Shown here: piece after piece, positions 26,326-35,792 of the stretch | Layout of the letters: every line of letters begins with the position of its first letter | How positions within the stretch are numbered: position 1 is the first letter of the stretch | Source of the DNA: Bacillota bacterium | GTDB lineage: Bacteria; Bacillota; DSM-12270; Thermacetogeniales; Thermacetogeniaceae | Assembly (NCBI GenBank): GCA_013177945.1 | Contig: JABLXW010000032.1 | Span: 1 to 49,989 of the forward strand | DNA: 49,989 nt | Direction: 5' to 3' | Program-made: the position numbers and the translations under genes | The notes under the pieces: model-generated | Database searches by the model: none | What the model saw: only the letters and a program-made list of their open reading frames with translations | What the model was told of the DNA's origin: nothing

Positions 26326-28098
26326 TTATGAAAAAACATTCATGAGCTTTGCAAAAGAATCAGCCGGTTGCTCCGCCCGCTGCTGAAGCTTATTCTGATC
26401 GAAACTGTAAAGAAGCAGGGCAATTTTTAATTCAAATTGAACCTCTGGGTTTTTCAGATCGATCCCTAAAATTTCTTCTACTTTATTGAGACGGTAATTT
26501 AATGTGTTGACGTGGATAAACAGTTTCTTCGCGGCACGGATCCGGTTGCAACCGCATAACAACCAGCAATTAAGGGTCTCAATCAGATCTGTGCCTTTGC
26601 CTGTGTTATCATTTAGCAAGGGTCCGAGATATTCCAGGTAAAACTTGCGCGCCTCATGAGTGTTTCTCAGCGGGAACAACAACCGCAACAAACCGAGTTC
26701 TTCATAACAAACAACCTGCCACTCACTCTTAATATTACAAGAAATCGACTTTGCGATGATTACCTCCTGGTGAGCCTCCTTCACCCCGGCCAAGCCTTCT
26801 TGAACGGTACTTACCCCTACTATACCTGTTTTGATGTTATACTGTGCTGCCAGTTTTCTTGTAGCTTCGCGAGCCAGATCTTTTATTTTATGAAGGGGGA
26901 GCGCTTGGGGCATCCCGGGCGACGCGTAGATAAACACAAAAATATCATCGTTCTGAGGCAAAATTATGCATCCGCAACCGTATTTTTCAACCGTTTCCTT
27001 GAACATACGGTGCATTGGGTGATCGAAAAGTCTGGCCAGCGGCTGAGCACTCGGTTCGAAACTCGAAAACACAATCGCTCTAAAAGGACGCTTGACATCC
27101 AGGCCGATGAGGGCTACTTTAAGACGCGCCTCTTCTTCGGTAGTATACTTGTTCTCCAAAATGTGATGGAACACATCGACCCGCGCCCTAATCACCGACT
27201 CCAGTTCCGTATGCTGTCTTAAAAGTTCAACCGCAAGGACAAGGGTAGAGCGCTCCATTAAGCGAACAATCCTGACGGGAAGTTTATCCTCCACAAAAAC
27301 TCCGATATATCCGAGAGTAACACCGCCTCCCAGTACGGGCAAAGCCACACCCTCAATTTCAGGTTTGTTTCTCCGCATCTTTATTCGGATAGGTTCGATT
27401 CTCGATTTTTCACTGAGTTTAAAGCCGCCATCTACTTTTGCAACCTGAATCTTTCCAGCCTGTAAAGCATCGAACAGATTCCATTTATCAGGGTGAATGC
27501 CTAACTCGTCGATGACCTTCTGGTATTCCGGCGGGTACTCGATGAACAAGAGATTCCCTCGCGAATCTGTCACAAAAAACGGGTAAGGAATTTCGCGGGA
27601 AATCGCTTTAATAATATCCTGGAAATGCTTTCCTTCCGCAAGCAAACTCAGAAGGCGGTGCTGCAACTCTCTCTCTTGACTCAGAATCCGGCTGTGCCGC
27701 TCGAGAATGACCCCCATTACCTGCTCAATAACAACGGGCCACCGGATCGGAAGCGGTATTTTTATTAAGGGTACTGCCATTCTGTTTGCTTCTTCATATA
27801 CTGCACCAGGCAGGCCTCCCAAAAAGCGTTCTGGTTTGAGCGCCAAAGCAGAGGCCCCCGCATTTGCCATTGCCCGAACCCATTCGACAAGCACCTCAGG
27901 ATTATCCTTCAAGTGATAGCAAGTCGAACAAACCAGCTCCCCACCTTGCAACCACTCCGCATTATCAGGGACTTCGGCAATTGTAACCCTTTTCACGATC
28001 CGGGAAATGCCGCATGCGCCGGCAAGAAGTTCTGAATCCTCAAAAACGGGAAGCTCAAGCATTTCTCGCACCGTAATGCCAAGTTCGCTTGAATCCAT
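26326..28098 (-). CDS. PucR-family transcriptional regulator
   Basis: The 590-residue protein begins with a PucR N-terminal ligand domain (TVREMLELPVFEDSELLAG and VPDNAEWLQGGELVCSTCYHL). A GAF-like middle region follows (FFVTDSRGNLLFI). A C-terminal PucR/CdaR helix-turn-helix (HTH_30) ends it (LIETLNCWLLCGCNRIRAAKKLFIHVNTLNYRLNKVEEILGI). ATG 28098 sits close behind GGAGGGGGG. Relatives control purine, gamma-aminobutyrate or sugar-acid use. It is next to the ABC importer genes it most likely regulates. Confidence 0.9.
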   Translation of the reverse strand: MDSSELGITVREMLELPVFEDSELLAGACGISRIVKRVTIAEVPDNAEWLQGGELVCSTCYHLKDNPEVLVEWVRAMANAGASALALKPERFLGGLPGAVYEEANRMAVPLIKIPLPIRWPVVIEQVMGVILERHSRILSQERELQHRLLSLLAEGKHFQDIIKAISREIPYPFFVTDSRGNLLFIEYPPEYQKVIDELGIHPDKWNLFDALQAGKIQVAKVDGGFKLSEKSRIEPIRIKMRRNKPEIEGVALPVLGGGVTLGYIGVFVEDKLPVRIVRLMERSTLVLAVELLRQHTELESVIRARVDVFHHILENKYTTEEEARLKVALIGLDVKRPFRAIVFSSFEPSAQPLARLFDHPMHRMFKETVEKYGCGCIILPQNDDIFVFIYASPGMPQALPLHKIKDLAREATRKLAAQYNIKTGIVGVSTVQEGLAGVKEAHQEVIIAKSISCNIKSEWQVVCYEELGLLRLLFPLRNTHEARKFYLEYLGPLLNDNTGKGTDLIETLNCWLLCGCNRIRAAKKLFIHVNTLNYRLNKVEEILGIDLKNPEVQFELKIALLLYSFDQNKLQQRAEQPADSFAKLMNVFS

Positions 28099-28208
28099 CC
28101 CCTGACCCCCCTCCAGAATCAAACAAAAACAATGCCATAACGATGTACATTCCCTGTTTTAATTAAGCATGTTAACATAAGACAACCAGTTAAGCAATTG
28201 GCACTTTC

Positions 28209-29186
28209 TTACTGTTCCAACCTTCTCTTAAATATGGCTAAGGAGATCAAGATGATGATCCCTTTAATCGCCTGTTGATAATAAGCGGAAATATTTAGCA
28301 AATTCATAATATTACTGATCAGGCCGATTACAAGGGCGCCAGCAACTGTACGCCCAATACCGCCAAAGCCACCTTCTAGCTGGGTGCCGCCAAGCGCAAC
28401 TGCCGCGATACAATCAAGTGTATAATAAAACACCAGCCCCGGGTCGGCCTCGCGCAGCCTGCCCGCTAAAAGGATTCCTGCCACTCCTGCCAAGAGACCG
28501 GCAACTGTGTAAATACCCAACTTCACCCTAGCTACATTGTGGCCTGCGTACATCACGGCAGTTTCATTAATCCCTAAACCATACGTATTACGTCCAAAGC
28601 GGGTATACTGCAGAACAGCCCAGCAAAAAATCGCCATCCCAAGGAAAATTAGAACAGGCACAGGAATCCATGAGGCAATCATGCCGCTACCAAGCGTCCA
28701 CCAGGCTCTTTCAGAGATGACAACCCTGATTCCCGTCGAAACTACATAGGCAATACCCCCAAAAGCGCTCATTGTAGCGAAGGTGGCAATAAAGGGAGGA
28801 AATCTAAGATAGGCAACAAAAACACCATTAATGGCACCACAAACAGCAGATATTAAAAGCACTGCGGGTATGCTTATGAACATCGGCAGGTGCTGGAACA
28901 GGCCCACGAACATTGTACAAAGAACCATCACGGGGCCAACTGAAAGGTCAATCCCGCTTGTTAATATAACAAAAGTTGCACCTAACGCGGCGGTACCAAT
29001 AATGCTTATCTGGCGCAACACATTGATCAGGTTGTCGGATGTTAAGAATTTGTCGCTGCTAGCGCTTCCAATGACAACCAGAAAGAGCACTACGATCAAA
29101 CAGTCGTACTTCCCAAGCCCGTGCAAAATAGAATTTAAATTGAACCTGAAGCAAACTCTATTCTGTACAACATTGTTTGTTTCCAA
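28209..29186 (-). CDS. ABC transporter permease (RbsC-like), second of pair
   Basis: The 325-residue BPD_transp_2 membrane protein has GIDLSVGPVMVLCTMFVG, FPPFIATFATMSAFGGIAY and AAVALGGTQLEGGFGG. It starts at TTG 29186 with GGAGGTG at the right distance. It is paired with a different permease just upstream, so the transporter core is probably a heterodimer. Confidence 0.9.
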   Translation of the reverse strand: METNNVVQNRVCFRFNLNSILHGLGKYDCLIVVLFLVVIGSASSDKFLTSDNLINVLRQISIIGTAALGATFVILTSGIDLSVGPVMVLCTMFVGLFQHLPMFISIPAVLLISAVCGAINGVFVAYLRFPPFIATFATMSAFGGIAYVVSTGIRVVISERAWWTLGSGMIASWIPVPVLIFLGMAIFCWAVLQYTRFGRNTYGLGINETAVMYAGHNVARVKLGIYTVAGLLAGVAGILLAGRLREADPGLVFYYTLDCIAAVALGGTQLEGGFGGIGRTVAGALVIGLISNIMNLLNISAYYQQAIKGIIILISLAIFKRRLEQ

Positions 29187-29204
29187 GCACTAACACCTCC
29201 ATTC

Positions 29205-30191
29205 CTATACCGCTTCAGCAAAGCCCTCTTTCGGTTGGGATGCTCTCAGCGCAGCGCGGGAAATTAAGATTGCCGCTAACAAAATAACTCCTTTTGTGAA
29301 TATCTGCCAGTAATAAACTACACCCATGAGATTTAATACGTTATTTATAATTGCTACAATCAGTGTTCCAATAGCACTTTCAACGATGCCGCCGTAGCCA
29401 CCCTCAATACGAGTTCCTCCGATTACAGTTGCAGCAATGATATCGAAACTTAAATTCATTCCAATAGAGGGGTCCCCGGTGCAACTCCGGCTGCTGGCAA
29501 TAATGGCCGCAACTCCCGCAAAAAAACCTGCAATGACATATGACCATTGACGAACTGACTTCACATTAACCCCATATGTGAACAGTGCATCCTCGTTCGT
29601 GCCCAGTCCGTATAAATGTTTTGCATAGACGCTGTGTTTTAAAAAGAAATGGGTGCATACAATCAACACAAAGTAAATCAAGAACGCAATCGGGATGCCC
29701 AGTACTTCGCCGTCTCCCATGATGCTGTAATCACTTCTGTTAATAAAAAGGGGCCACCCACCGCTTAAGCCCAGGGATAAACCCATGGCAATACTGCCCA
29801 TACCAAACGTACCGATGAATGAAGGAAGTTTCACTCTGGCTATTGCAAACCCGTTAAGGAGCCCAAAGACAACCCCTGTAAAGAGTACAATCAGAAAGAT
29901 TAAAGGCATTTTAAACCCTTGTGTTAACGCGGCCACAACCGTACAAAGCGAAATAACAGGGCCAACTGAGAGATCAATTCCTGCGCCGAGCACCACGAAA
30001 GTGGCACCCAATGCTGCAATTCCGACTACGACAAATTGCTTCAAAATATTCTTCAAATTGATAACTGTTCCAAACTCCGGGCAAATCAAGAGTGCTACAA
30101 TAATTAAACAAAGAAGTGGGATGAGCATCGGGTACCTTTTTAACAACCCTGAAGCAGTGTATCCTATTCTTCCCCGGCCAGAGGCGAGCAC
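29205..30191 (-). CDS. ABC transporter permease (RbsC-like), first of pair
   Basis: The 328-residue homologue has GIDLSVGPVISLCTVVA, LPSFIGTFGMGSIAMG and AATVIGGTRIEGGYGG. GTG 30191, 7 nt behind AGGAGG, is the best start. It is clearly diverged from the following permease, so the pair is not a recent duplication. Confidence 0.9.
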   Translation of the reverse strand: MLASGRGRIGYTASGLLKRYPMLIPLLCLIIVALLICPEFGTVINLKNILKQFVVVGIAALGATFVVLGAGIDLSVGPVISLCTVVAALTQGFKMPLIFLIVLFTGVVFGLLNGFAIARVKLPSFIGTFGMGSIAMGLSLGLSGGWPLFINRSDYSIMGDGEVLGIPIAFLIYFVLIVCTHFFLKHSVYAKHLYGLGTNEDALFTYGVNVKSVRQWSYVIAGFFAGVAAIIASSRSCTGDPSIGMNLSFDIIAATVIGGTRIEGGYGGIVESAIGTLIVAIINNVLNLMGVVYYWQIFTKGVILLAAILISRAALRASQPKEGFAEAV

Positions 30192-30227
30192 CTGCAACCC
30201 TCCTAATATTCCTTAATAGCTCGAAAA

Positions 30228-30262
30228 TTGGTGGCGGTGAGCCAGTTCCCGCCCACCACCAC
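30228..30262 (-). terminator. intercistronic hairpin after binding-protein gene
   Basis: On the minus strand, GGTG-G-GCGG pairs with CCGC-CACC and is followed by AATTTT. Such hairpins between binding-protein and permease genes often protect the upstream mRNA or cut readthrough, giving more binding protein. Confidence 0.5.
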
Positions 30263-30288
30263 CACCAGCAGCAGCATTTAAAGAGCGA

Positions 30289-31389
30289 TTACATCTTTTT
30301 CTTGAGTTCCATCCATTCCTTTTTTGTATATACTTTTGACTTGCTGATCAGATCTTCAAGAGACCATTTACCCTCTTCCCACATCACGTTATCAATTGAG
30401 AATTTGCCTTCAACGTAATAGTCTCGCGCGTTTTCTTTGGTGATGAGGGTACTGGCCATCTGCAGAACCTCGGGGTAATCCTGCTTGTTAAGGATGCGCC
30501 AGGCAATTTCTGCTGCCACATTAGCACAGTTCGAATATGTCACAGTAGACGCGAGTGTGCCGTCAAGAATTGCTTTAATTTCACCCATTTCACCGTCTAC
30601 GCTACAAATTACAACAGAACCGGGATCGATGCCTGCATTTTCAAGAGCAATCGCCGCGCCGAGGGCCATATTTGCAGAAGGGGCGTATACTCCTTTAATT
30701 CTTTTTCCGTATGCAGAAATAAAGTTTTCCATCACAGCGGTAGAGTCGGTCTTCGAGTAGTTTCCAGGCTGGCTTGCAATAATTTTAATTCCTGGGTATT
30801 TTTTTGTAATTACTTCCTCAAAACCTTTTTTCCGCTCGATCGCCGTCGTGGTCCCCGGCAGGCCCTCTATCTGGACAATTTCACCTTTTCCTTTAAGAGC
30901 CTGTCCCATAAACTCAGCCGTCATCCTGCCTATGGCCACGTTATCTCCCCGCACTGCGGCTGTCCACTGATCGCCCTCGACCATTCTGTCTACTAATACA
31001 ACGTGAATGCCTTTTTTATAAGCCTTGGCCAATACCCCCTGTAAAGCCTTTTCATCTCGCGGGCTGACCATAATCAGATCGACTTGCCTTGCAATCAAGT
31101 CTTCAATGTCAGCTATCTGCTTTGCCGCCTGGCCCTGAGCATCGGTAACTATGACTTCAATCTCCGGGTGCTTCTCTAAAGCAGCTTTGCCGCATTCCAT
31201 CTGATTGCGTTTCCAGGGATCAGCCGTATTATCGACGGACCAGCCAACCTTCCATTTCTTTCCCCCCGGAGTGGCAGCGGGGCCCTCTTTTTCCTCCGAC
31301 TTCTTGCAGCCCACTACAGCAGCAGCTAACGTAAGGAGCAGGAAGAAACAGACAACAGCGCTCAAAAACCTCCACTTTTTAAAATTCAT
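30289..31389 (-). CDS. sugar-type ABC transporter substrate-binding lipoprotein
   Basis: The 366-residue type I binding protein has a signal and lipobox at AAAVVGC (Cys about 28). The mature part opens WKVGWSVDNTADPWKRNQ, then has DLIMVSPRDEKALQGVLAKAY, GIHVVLVDRMV and VVICSVDGEMGEI. GGGAGGGG lies 10 nt before ATG 31389. Ligand unknown; the aromatic-rich opening is typical of sugar binders. Confidence 0.9.
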   Translation of the reverse strand: MNFKKWRFLSAVVCFFLLLTLAAAVVGCKKSEEKEGPAATPGGKKWKVGWSVDNTADPWKRNQMECGKAALEKHPEIEVIVTDAQGQAAKQIADIEDLIARQVDLIMVSPRDEKALQGVLAKAYKKGIHVVLVDRMVEGDQWTAAVRGDNVAIGRMTAEFMGQALKGKGEIVQIEGLPGTTTAIERKKGFEEVITKKYPGIKIIASQPGNYSKTDSTAVMENFISAYGKRIKGVYAPSANMALGAAIALENAGIDPGSVVICSVDGEMGEIKAILDGTLASTVTYSNCANVAAEIAWRILNKQDYPEVLQMASTLITKENARDYYVEGKFSIDNVMWEEGKWSLEDLISKSKVYTKKEWMELKKKM

Positions 31390-31436
31390 ATAAATTGAAC
31401 CCCTCCCAAGATTTAAAATATCAAAAATATTACATG

Positions 31437-32210
31437 TTACATGGCATTCCAGCCACCATCGACAACAAGAGTCTGCCCTGTCATGTAACGCGATTCGTCG
31501 CTTGACAGGAAAACAGCGGCGTACGCAATATCCTCAGGCTCACCCAGAAATTCACCATCGGGGCGAATCAACGGTGTCTGCATTTTCCATTGAGCAATAA
31601 CATCTTCACGTGCTCTAAATTCCCTGTTAATTTCAGTTTTGGTAGCACCCGGGCAAAGGGCATTGACTCGTACATTGTAGCCGCCCACTTCAAGTGCAAG
31701 CGCCTGGGTAAGCCCAATTACCCCCGCTTTCGATGCACAATAGGGTACCATTTCGCGGGTGCCCACAAGCCCCAGGTTGGATGCAACATTTACAATAGAA
31801 CCGGATTTTCGCTCAATCATATAAGGAAGAACGCTCGTACAGCAAATAAAAGTTCCCTTCAGGTTGACGCCTATGATAAAATCGAACTCCTCATCGGAAA
31901 AATCAAGCGCTTTTTTAAAGATGTTAACTCCTGCAACATTAACGATAGTATCAATTTTGCCCAGTTTTTTTACAACATCCTCAACCGCGTCTTTTACCTG
32001 CTGGCGATTCGAGACATCCACCTGATAAAAAGCACAGAAACCGTTATTCTGTTTAATGATGGTTTCGACGTCAGGCCCGCCCTCACGGGGCGTCCTGTTC
32101 AGGTCGAAAACTGCGACGCTTGCACCTTCCCGCGCGAACATTATGGCAACAGCTTTACCTATACCTGAGCTGCCTCCTGTAACAATTGCCACTTTATCTT
32201 TCAACCGCAT
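31437..32210 (-). CDS. short-chain dehydrogenase/reductase
   Basis: The 257-residue classical SDR has VTGGSSGIGKAVA (about 12), NVAGVN, Ser in SIVNVASNLG, YCASKAG (YxxxK) and the ending VDGGWNAM. ATG 32210 has GGGAGGT at 7 nt, and the upstream open frame to 32342 is not used. It lies within the importer cluster, so probably oxidises the imported compound or a product of it. Confidence 0.9.
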   Translation of the reverse strand: MRLKDKVAIVTGGSSGIGKAVAIMFAREGASVAVFDLNRTPREGGPDVETIIKQNNGFCAFYQVDVSNRQQVKDAVEDVVKKLGKIDTIVNVAGVNIFKKALDFSDEEFDFIIGVNLKGTFICCTSVLPYMIERKSGSIVNVASNLGLVGTREMVPYCASKAGVIGLTQALALEVGGYNVRVNALCPGATKTEINREFRAREDVIAQWKMQTPLIRPDGEFLGEPEDIAYAAVFLSSDESRYMTGQTLVVDGGWNAM

Positions 32211-32454
32211 CGTAACACCTCCCATTTTTAATTTCGCTGGCCGTTCAGGGGTGACAAGGATTCCCAATCTCTTTACTTGCTCGCCAATTTGGTTTATAAT
32301 AGTCTTTGACTTTGCCAGAGACCCTCTCATACGTACCCACACACGCGTGGCAAAAGCGTGCCACGTATTGCCACGCGTGTGTGTTTAGAGGTTATGGTTT
32401 TGCTTTCATGCAATGCTTTCCATTAAAGAAGTCTTCTTTGGGCATTTATTTTGT
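32211..32454. other. intergenic region with long palindrome
   Basis: Separates the SDR gene from the tautomerase-like gene. Apart from the inverted repeat at 32338-32383 and the SDR ribosome-binding site, nothing coding is seen. Confidence 0.6.
32338..32383. promoter_or_regulatory. perfect 16-bp inverted repeat, probable operator
   Basis: Arms CACACACGCGTGGCAA (32338-32353) and TTGCCACGCGTGTGTG (32368-32383) with a 14-bp spacer that contains a third TGCCACG half-site. There is no T run after it on either strand, so it looks like a protein-binding site about 130 bp upstream of the SDR start rather than a terminator. Confidence 0.6.
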
Positions 32455-32679
32455 TTAGTCTTCTTCGGGTTCGGTCCACTCACCAGTAGGAAGAAGCCTT
32501 CTCTTTGAATAGAGTGCCCCTCCCCAAGACCAGCGGTTGCGCGGCAGATCAAAGAAGATGACATGGGTGTTCTGTTTTGGAATATTGCAAATCTTTTCCA
32601 AATCCTCTGTAAAAGCTTTTGCAATCTTGGCGTATTCTTCTTCTTCACGAGGAAAAATGTAAACGTGGATGCAAGGCAT
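32455..32679 (-). CDS. tautomerase-superfamily small protein (4-oxalocrotonate tautomerase-like)
   Basis: The 74-residue protein starts Met-Pro-Cys-Ile-His-Val; Pro directly after Met is the catalytic N-terminal proline of this superfamily once Met is removed. The spacing EEYAKIAKAFTEDLEKICNIP followed by VIFFDLPRNRWSWGG fits the beta-alpha-beta fold and the usual Trp-x-x-Gly-Gly ending. AGGGGGAT precedes ATG 32679. Confidence 0.75.
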   Translation of the reverse strand: MPCIHVYIFPREEEEYAKIAKAFTEDLEKICNIPKQNTHVIFFDLPRNRWSWGGALYSKRRLLPTGEWTEPEED

Positions 32680-32703
32680 TTGATGATCCCCCTTCGGAAA
32701 TTT

Positions 32704-33081
32704 TTATTTTTTTTCTGCAATACATTCAATTTCAACTAAATATTCGGGCAATGCCAGGCTGCTGCACACTACAAAAGTACTGGCCGGCGGGTTGGCGCCG
32801 AGATATTTGTCGCGCACTTTTAAAACTGCTTCTTTATAGGAATAGTCGGTGATAAAAATAGTAACCTTGATAATATCATCAAGCGTGCATCCTGCATCTC
32901 TTAGACAGGCCTCGATGTTTTTGAAAATTTGCTCTGTTTGGGCGCCCGGATCTCCTGCTCCAACAATTTCCCCGGTCGCGTTCCTCCCCACCTGACCGGA
33001 TAGAAATACCAGGTTGCCAACCTCTACCAGATGCGTGTAACCTGCGGGTGCGTGTACAGTATTTGGATTACTTTTACGCAT
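32704..33081 (-). CDS. RidA/YjgF-family protein
   Basis: The 125-residue protein has VEVGNLVFLSGQVG, QTEQIFKNIEACLRDAGCTLDDIIKVTIFITD and LVEIECIAEKK. The family hydrolyses reactive enamine/imine intermediates. The usual Arg in the R-x-x-x-E region near the C-terminus is replaced here (PPASTFVVCSSLALPEYLVEIE has no Arg), so it may not be a classical deaminase. ATG 33081 follows GGAG at 8 nt. Confidence 0.87.
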   Translation of the reverse strand: MRKSNPNTVHAPAGYTHLVEVGNLVFLSGQVGRNATGEIVGAGDPGAQTEQIFKNIEACLRDAGCTLDDIIKVTIFITDYSYKEAVLKVRDKYLGANPPASTFVVCSSLALPEYLVEIECIAEKK

Positions 33082-33107
33082 TCTTTTCACTCCTTTTTCA
33101 ACGCTTA

Positions 33108-34649
33108 TTAATTAATTGCAGCCCGCTCTGAACCCATTAAAATATACCAGTCAATATCCTCTTTGCGAGTCTCAGGCGTTACTTTGATTGTTCCTGAAGC
33201 ATACCCCCCTCTCAAAACGATGATGCGGTCGCACATAGCAACGAGATCCTCCGGATCCGTTGAGATAACTAATATTCCAGTGCCCACCTCCTTTGCCAAA
33301 TGTCTAACCAGTTCGTGAATCTGTCTCCTGGTGCCAACATCTACTCCAACAGTTGGTTCATCTAGAATCAAAACCTTTAAATTTCGCAAGAGCCAGCGTG
33401 CCAATACGACTTTTTGCTGGTTCCCCCCGCTCAGTGACTTAACCAACTGGCATAAAGCGTTATACTTAATTTTATATTTTGCAACAGCCTCAAGACTTAC
33501 TTTTTCCTCTTGTTTTACCCTCCGAATCCCTCCTACATCCAAATTGTCAGTAAAAGCTAAAATAATATTTTCAACAATACTTTGATCGAGGAGGAGCCCC
33601 TGCCGCTTGCGATCTTCGGGCACCAAGCCCACACCTGCTTTCAATGCTTCTTTGGGGTGCCGCGGTTCGTAAGACTTGCCTCCGAGCCGAATTGTTCCCT
33701 TTTGCTTTTTCTGCAAACCGAATAAAACGCGCGCAATCGTCGACCTTCCGGAGCCAACCATTCCTGCTAAACCCACAATCTCGCCCTGTCTGATCTCAAA
33801 CGAAATATCCCTGATAATTCCCGCACTCAGGTTTTCGATTTGCAATACGACATCAGAATCTTCTCTGCCCTCCGTCTCTTTTCGGACCTCTGCTGGAGGA
33901 GTTACTCTAGAGCCAACCATATATTCGACAAGCTTATCTTTGGTTAAATCCCCCGTGTTATAAGTTCCTACCAATTTACCCTCCCTGAGCACTGTCACAC
34001 GATCCGTGAGGGAGAAAACTTCGTCCAGCCGGTGGGTTATGTAGATTATGCTGCACCCTCCCGACCTGAGCTGGCGGATAATTTTAAACAGCTCCTCCAC
34101 TTCCTTTGCGGATAAAGACGCAGTTACCTCATCCAGCACAAGAACACGGGCGGATAATGCAAGAGCGCGGGCTATTTCAACCATCCTCTGTTGGGCGGGA
34201 TTTAACTCTTCAATAGACTGTTCCGGGGAAATGTTTGAAATTCCTATTGAATTCAGAATTTGTCGGGTTTTCTGGTAAAGAGTGACGCGGTCTTCCAGGA
34301 GAGAAAAACGCTTACTTCGTGGGAGTTCGTTCAAGAATATATTGTGTGCAACATCTAAGTTTGGAAAGATCAGTTTTTCCTGGTGAACAACACGAATCCC
34401 GTAGTTTTCCGAATCGCGGGGTGAAGTGATATGCACTTTTTCGCCATCTATCCAGATTTCGCCACCATCGGCATGAACAATACCTGTTAAAATCTTAATT
34501 AACGTACTTTTTCCTGCACCATTATGGCCGAGCAAAGCATGAATCTCACCCGGCAAAACACTAAAATCAACGTTGCACAGCACCGGAACGCCCGAGTATT
34601 TTTTCTGTATACCTGCCATCACAACACGGGCTTTCGCATCCTTTTCCAC
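33108..34649 (-). CDS. ribose-type ABC transporter ATPase (two NBDs)
   Basis: The 513-residue protein has NBD1 with Walker A GHNGAGKST, signature region LNPAQQRMVEIARAL and Walker B VLVLDEVTASL (Val for Pro). NBD2 has GMVGSGRSTIAR, signature LSGGNQQKVVLARW and VLILDEPTVGVDVG. GTG 34649 is the probable start. It is first in the operon and energises the two-permease importer. Confidence 0.92.
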   Translation of the reverse strand: MEKDAKARVVMAGIQKKYSGVPVLCNVDFSVLPGEIHALLGHNGAGKSTLIKILTGIVHADGGEIWIDGEKVHITSPRDSENYGIRVVHQEKLIFPNLDVAHNIFLNELPRSKRFSLLEDRVTLYQKTRQILNSIGISNISPEQSIEELNPAQQRMVEIARALALSARVLVLDEVTASLSAKEVEELFKIIRQLRSGGCSIIYITHRLDEVFSLTDRVTVLREGKLVGTYNTGDLTKDKLVEYMVGSRVTPPAEVRKETEGREDSDVVLQIENLSAGIIRDISFEIRQGEIVGLAGMVGSGRSTIARVLFGLQKKQKGTIRLGGKSYEPRHPKEALKAGVGLVPEDRKRQGLLLDQSIVENIILAFTDNLDVGGIRRVKQEEKVSLEAVAKYKIKYNALCQLVKSLSGGNQQKVVLARWLLRNLKVLILDEPTVGVDVGTRRQIHELVRHLAKEVGTGILVISTDPEDLVAMCDRIIVLRGGYASGTIKVTPETRKEDIDWYILMGSERAAIN

Positions 34650-35009
34650 TAACTTTAACCCCCCGTTCCCAGAGAAAATGCCACCTTCCCTAGTGCAATG
34701 TTAACAAAATTTTAATTCTCCCTCATTGTTCAGAGACAACAAAATCGAAACACAAAAATAAGAGCCTGTTGACAAATACCTCTTCAAACTTTTCTGTCGC
34801 GCAAGGGCCAGTTTGCCGCAAAAACCCAGAAGCCGCCGGAACATGGATTTGAGCAGGATTGAAGTAAGTTAAAGGAGACAAAACGAACAGAAAATAACAT
34901 CACAATAAATAAAAAGGCTGCCAAAAACCGGTTCTCACCAGTCGGCAGCTTTAAGGGTTTCAACGCCTCCGTTAAGGCAGCAAATGAGACATCCCGGCAT
35001 CCGGGCAAG
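34650..35009. other. intergenic region before the second importer operon
   Basis: This is AT-rich sequence with a TTGTT-N7-AACAA dyad (34727-34743) that could bind a regulator of the importer, and a terminator for the hydratase gene. No coding frame is convincing. Confidence 0.5.
34904..34955 (-). terminator. intrinsic terminator of enoyl-CoA hydratase gene
   Basis: On the minus strand, AAAGCTGCCGACTGG pairs with CCGGTTTTTGGCAGCCTTT (GCTGCC/GGCAGC core), followed by TTTATTTATT. Confidence 0.65.
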
Positions 35010-35792
35010 TTACTTGCCTTTGAATTCTGGTTTTCTTTTTTCGAGAAATGCCGCCAGCCCCTCTTTATGGTCTTCGGTCTGCAACGCAATTCCCATGTAA
35101 TCGGCTTCGAGATCGAAGTAGGCTTCCAGCGAGAGCTCGCTCAACCGGTTGGCAAGCTGCTTGATAAACCCGATTGCAATCGGAGCCTTCTCCGCGAGCT
35201 GCCGGGCAAAGGCCATTGCCTCGTCGTACAACTGATCCGAGGGAACCACCTTCAAGACCATCCCGTAGCGCGCCGCCTCTTCTGCATCAATGAGGCGGCC
35301 GGTCATGGCAAGCTCCTTGGCGCGCATGATTCCCGTCAGCCTCGCCAGGGTCCAGAGGCCGCCCGTATCCGGCACCAGACCAATATTGACGAAGGCCTGG
35401 CCAAACCGGGCCCTTTCGGAAGCAAAAACAAAATCGCAGGATAGGGCAAGGTTTGCACCGCCTCCTGCAGCAGCCCCATCAACCGCCGCAATCCACGGCT
35501 TGCCCATGTTGTATATTTTTGCAATTGTATTCCCAAGGGACCTGATCGCGGCCCGGGCCCTCGCAGGAGCATCGAGCATCTTCAAAAGTTCAAAATCACC
35601 TCCCGCACTGAAAACCCTGCCGTTTGCCTTTAAAACAACAACCCTGACTTCGGGGTCCTCCGCTACCGCCGTTACGACTTCGTCGTATTCTTTGAGGAAC
35701 TGGGGGGTCATGGTGTTCATCTGATCCGGGCGGTTTAACGTGATCACCCCGATCCCGTCAACCTTCTCAAACAACAGTGTTTCCCAGGCCAT
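35010..35792 (-). CDS. enoyl-CoA hydratase/isomerase, PaaG-like
   Basis: The 260-residue crotonase-fold protein has the oxyanion-hole segments NGRVFSAGGDFELL (about 57) and GAAAGGGANLALSCDFV (about 105). The acidic residue of the second helix is Asp in FVNIGLVPDTGG and the first catalytic Glu of ordinary hydratases is absent. This is the pattern of PaaG-type isomerases rather than simple hydratases. ATG 35792 has AGGAG. It stands alone between two terminators, near CoA-transferase genes with which it may share a pathway. Confidence 0.87.
   Translation of the reverse strand: MAWETLLFEKVDGIGVITLNRPDQMNTMTPQFLKEYDEVVTAVAEDPEVRVVVLKANGRVFSAGGDFELLKMLDAPARARAAIRSLGNTIAKIYNMGKPWIAAVDGAAAGGGANLALSCDFVFASERARFGQAFVNIGLVPDTGGLWTLARLTGIMRAKELAMTGRLIDAEEAARYGMVLKVVPSDQLYDEAMAFARQLAEKAPIAIGFIKQLANRLSELSLEAYFDLEADYMGIALQTEDHKEGLAAFLEKRKPEFKGK

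Noticed and set aside
32347-32363. Sigma-54-like TGGCAC...TTGC in the palindrome
   Set aside because: Spacing between the two boxes is one base short, which is not tolerated by sigma-54.
32406-32735. 109-codon frame overlapping the tautomerase-like gene
   Set aside because: The 74-codon frame in the other phase has Pro after Met, a ribosome-binding site and family spacing; this one is Lys-rich noise.
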